DNA of 14,032 nucleotides from a bacterium (lineage in GTDB: Bacteria; Pseudomonadota; Gammaproteobacteria; Berkiellales; Berkiellaceae), in NCBI GenBank assembly GCA_009927065.1, contig RFNU01000220.1, forward strand, positions 1 through 14,032. The letters run 5' to 3'. Position 1 is the stretch's first letter. Every line of letters starts with the position of its first letter. A program made the position numbers and the translations under genes. The notes below the pieces were generated by a model. That model was not told where the DNA came from and made no database searches. It was given only the letters and a program-made list of their open reading frames with translations. Shown here piece by piece: positions 13,980-14,032 of the stretch.

Positions 13980-14032
13980 GTGCGCAATCCTTTTCGTTCA
14001 AAGGGGTTTTGGTTCCACCAAGGCCTCAGGTT
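13964..14032 (-). CDS. C-terminal end of a gene entering from the right edge
   Basis: On the minus strand one frame is open from the window edge for 22 codons (ending WWNQNPFERKGLRTCFVQ) to a TAA at 13964-13966. It overlaps the GTG start of the next minus-strand gene by 16 bases, a common arrangement of coupled genes. The stretch is short, so chance openness is possible. I do not recognise the product. Confidence 0.35.
   Translation of the reverse strand, partial: NLRPWWNQNPFERKGLRTCFVQ

Overview
The window is A+T-rich bacterial DNA whose core genes read as gammaproteobacterial. They include an RpoS-type sigma factor, RmuC, RecJ, a release factor 2 gene with a programmed +1 frameshift, a class II lysyl-tRNA synthetase and a YgfZ-type protein. 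The recJ/prfB/lysS/ygfZ neighbourhood is known from gammaproteobacteria such as E. coli. The low G+C, shortened versions of core proteins (YgfZ, a LysR protein reduced to its DNA-binding domain), several unrecognised proteins and a KfrA-like coiled-coil protein suggest a host-associated or intracellular lineage, perhaps Legionellales-like. That placement is inference.

Layout. (1) 1-3228, plus strand: the tail of an unknown gene, a KfrA-like DNA-binding coiled-coil protein, a YiiX/YebB-like papain-fold hydrolase, then rpoS. (2) 3287-7353, minus strand: rmuC, a LysR-type protein consisting almost only of its HTH domain with its own promoter and terminator, a small unknown protein, and recJ. (3) 7354-7797: a gene-free stretch with several hairpins, a decayed reading frame and a GC-rich hairpin resembling an IS200/IS605 end. 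(4) 7798-11042, plus strand: prfB (GTG start, TGGGGG-TAT-CTT-TGA frameshift site), lysS and a short ygfZ, probably one transcript. A small two-helix membrane protein, possibly YgfX-like, runs against ygfZ and overlaps its 3' end by 50 bases. (5) 11429-13618, plus strand: three unrecognised genes (73, 220 and 401 aa) arranged as one operon, with a 9-bp inverted repeat in front and a strong intrinsic terminator behind. (6) 13641-14032, minus strand: an unknown 112-aa protein overlapping the end of another gene that leaves the window.

How the parts fit. prfB, lysS and ygfZ serve translation and Fe-S/tRNA maintenance. recJ and rmuC serve DNA repair and genome stability, and rpoS serves stress and stationary-phase transcription. 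recJ usually reads in the same direction as prfB and lysS, but here it points away. A 15-base motif (13 of 15 identical) lies in inverted orientation on its two sides, which suggests a local inversion associated with mobile-element remnants. The best candidate for something undescribed is the three-gene operon at 11429-13618. No recognised phage, toxin-antitoxin, CRISPR or secretion-system gene was seen, and no tRNA or rRNA gene.
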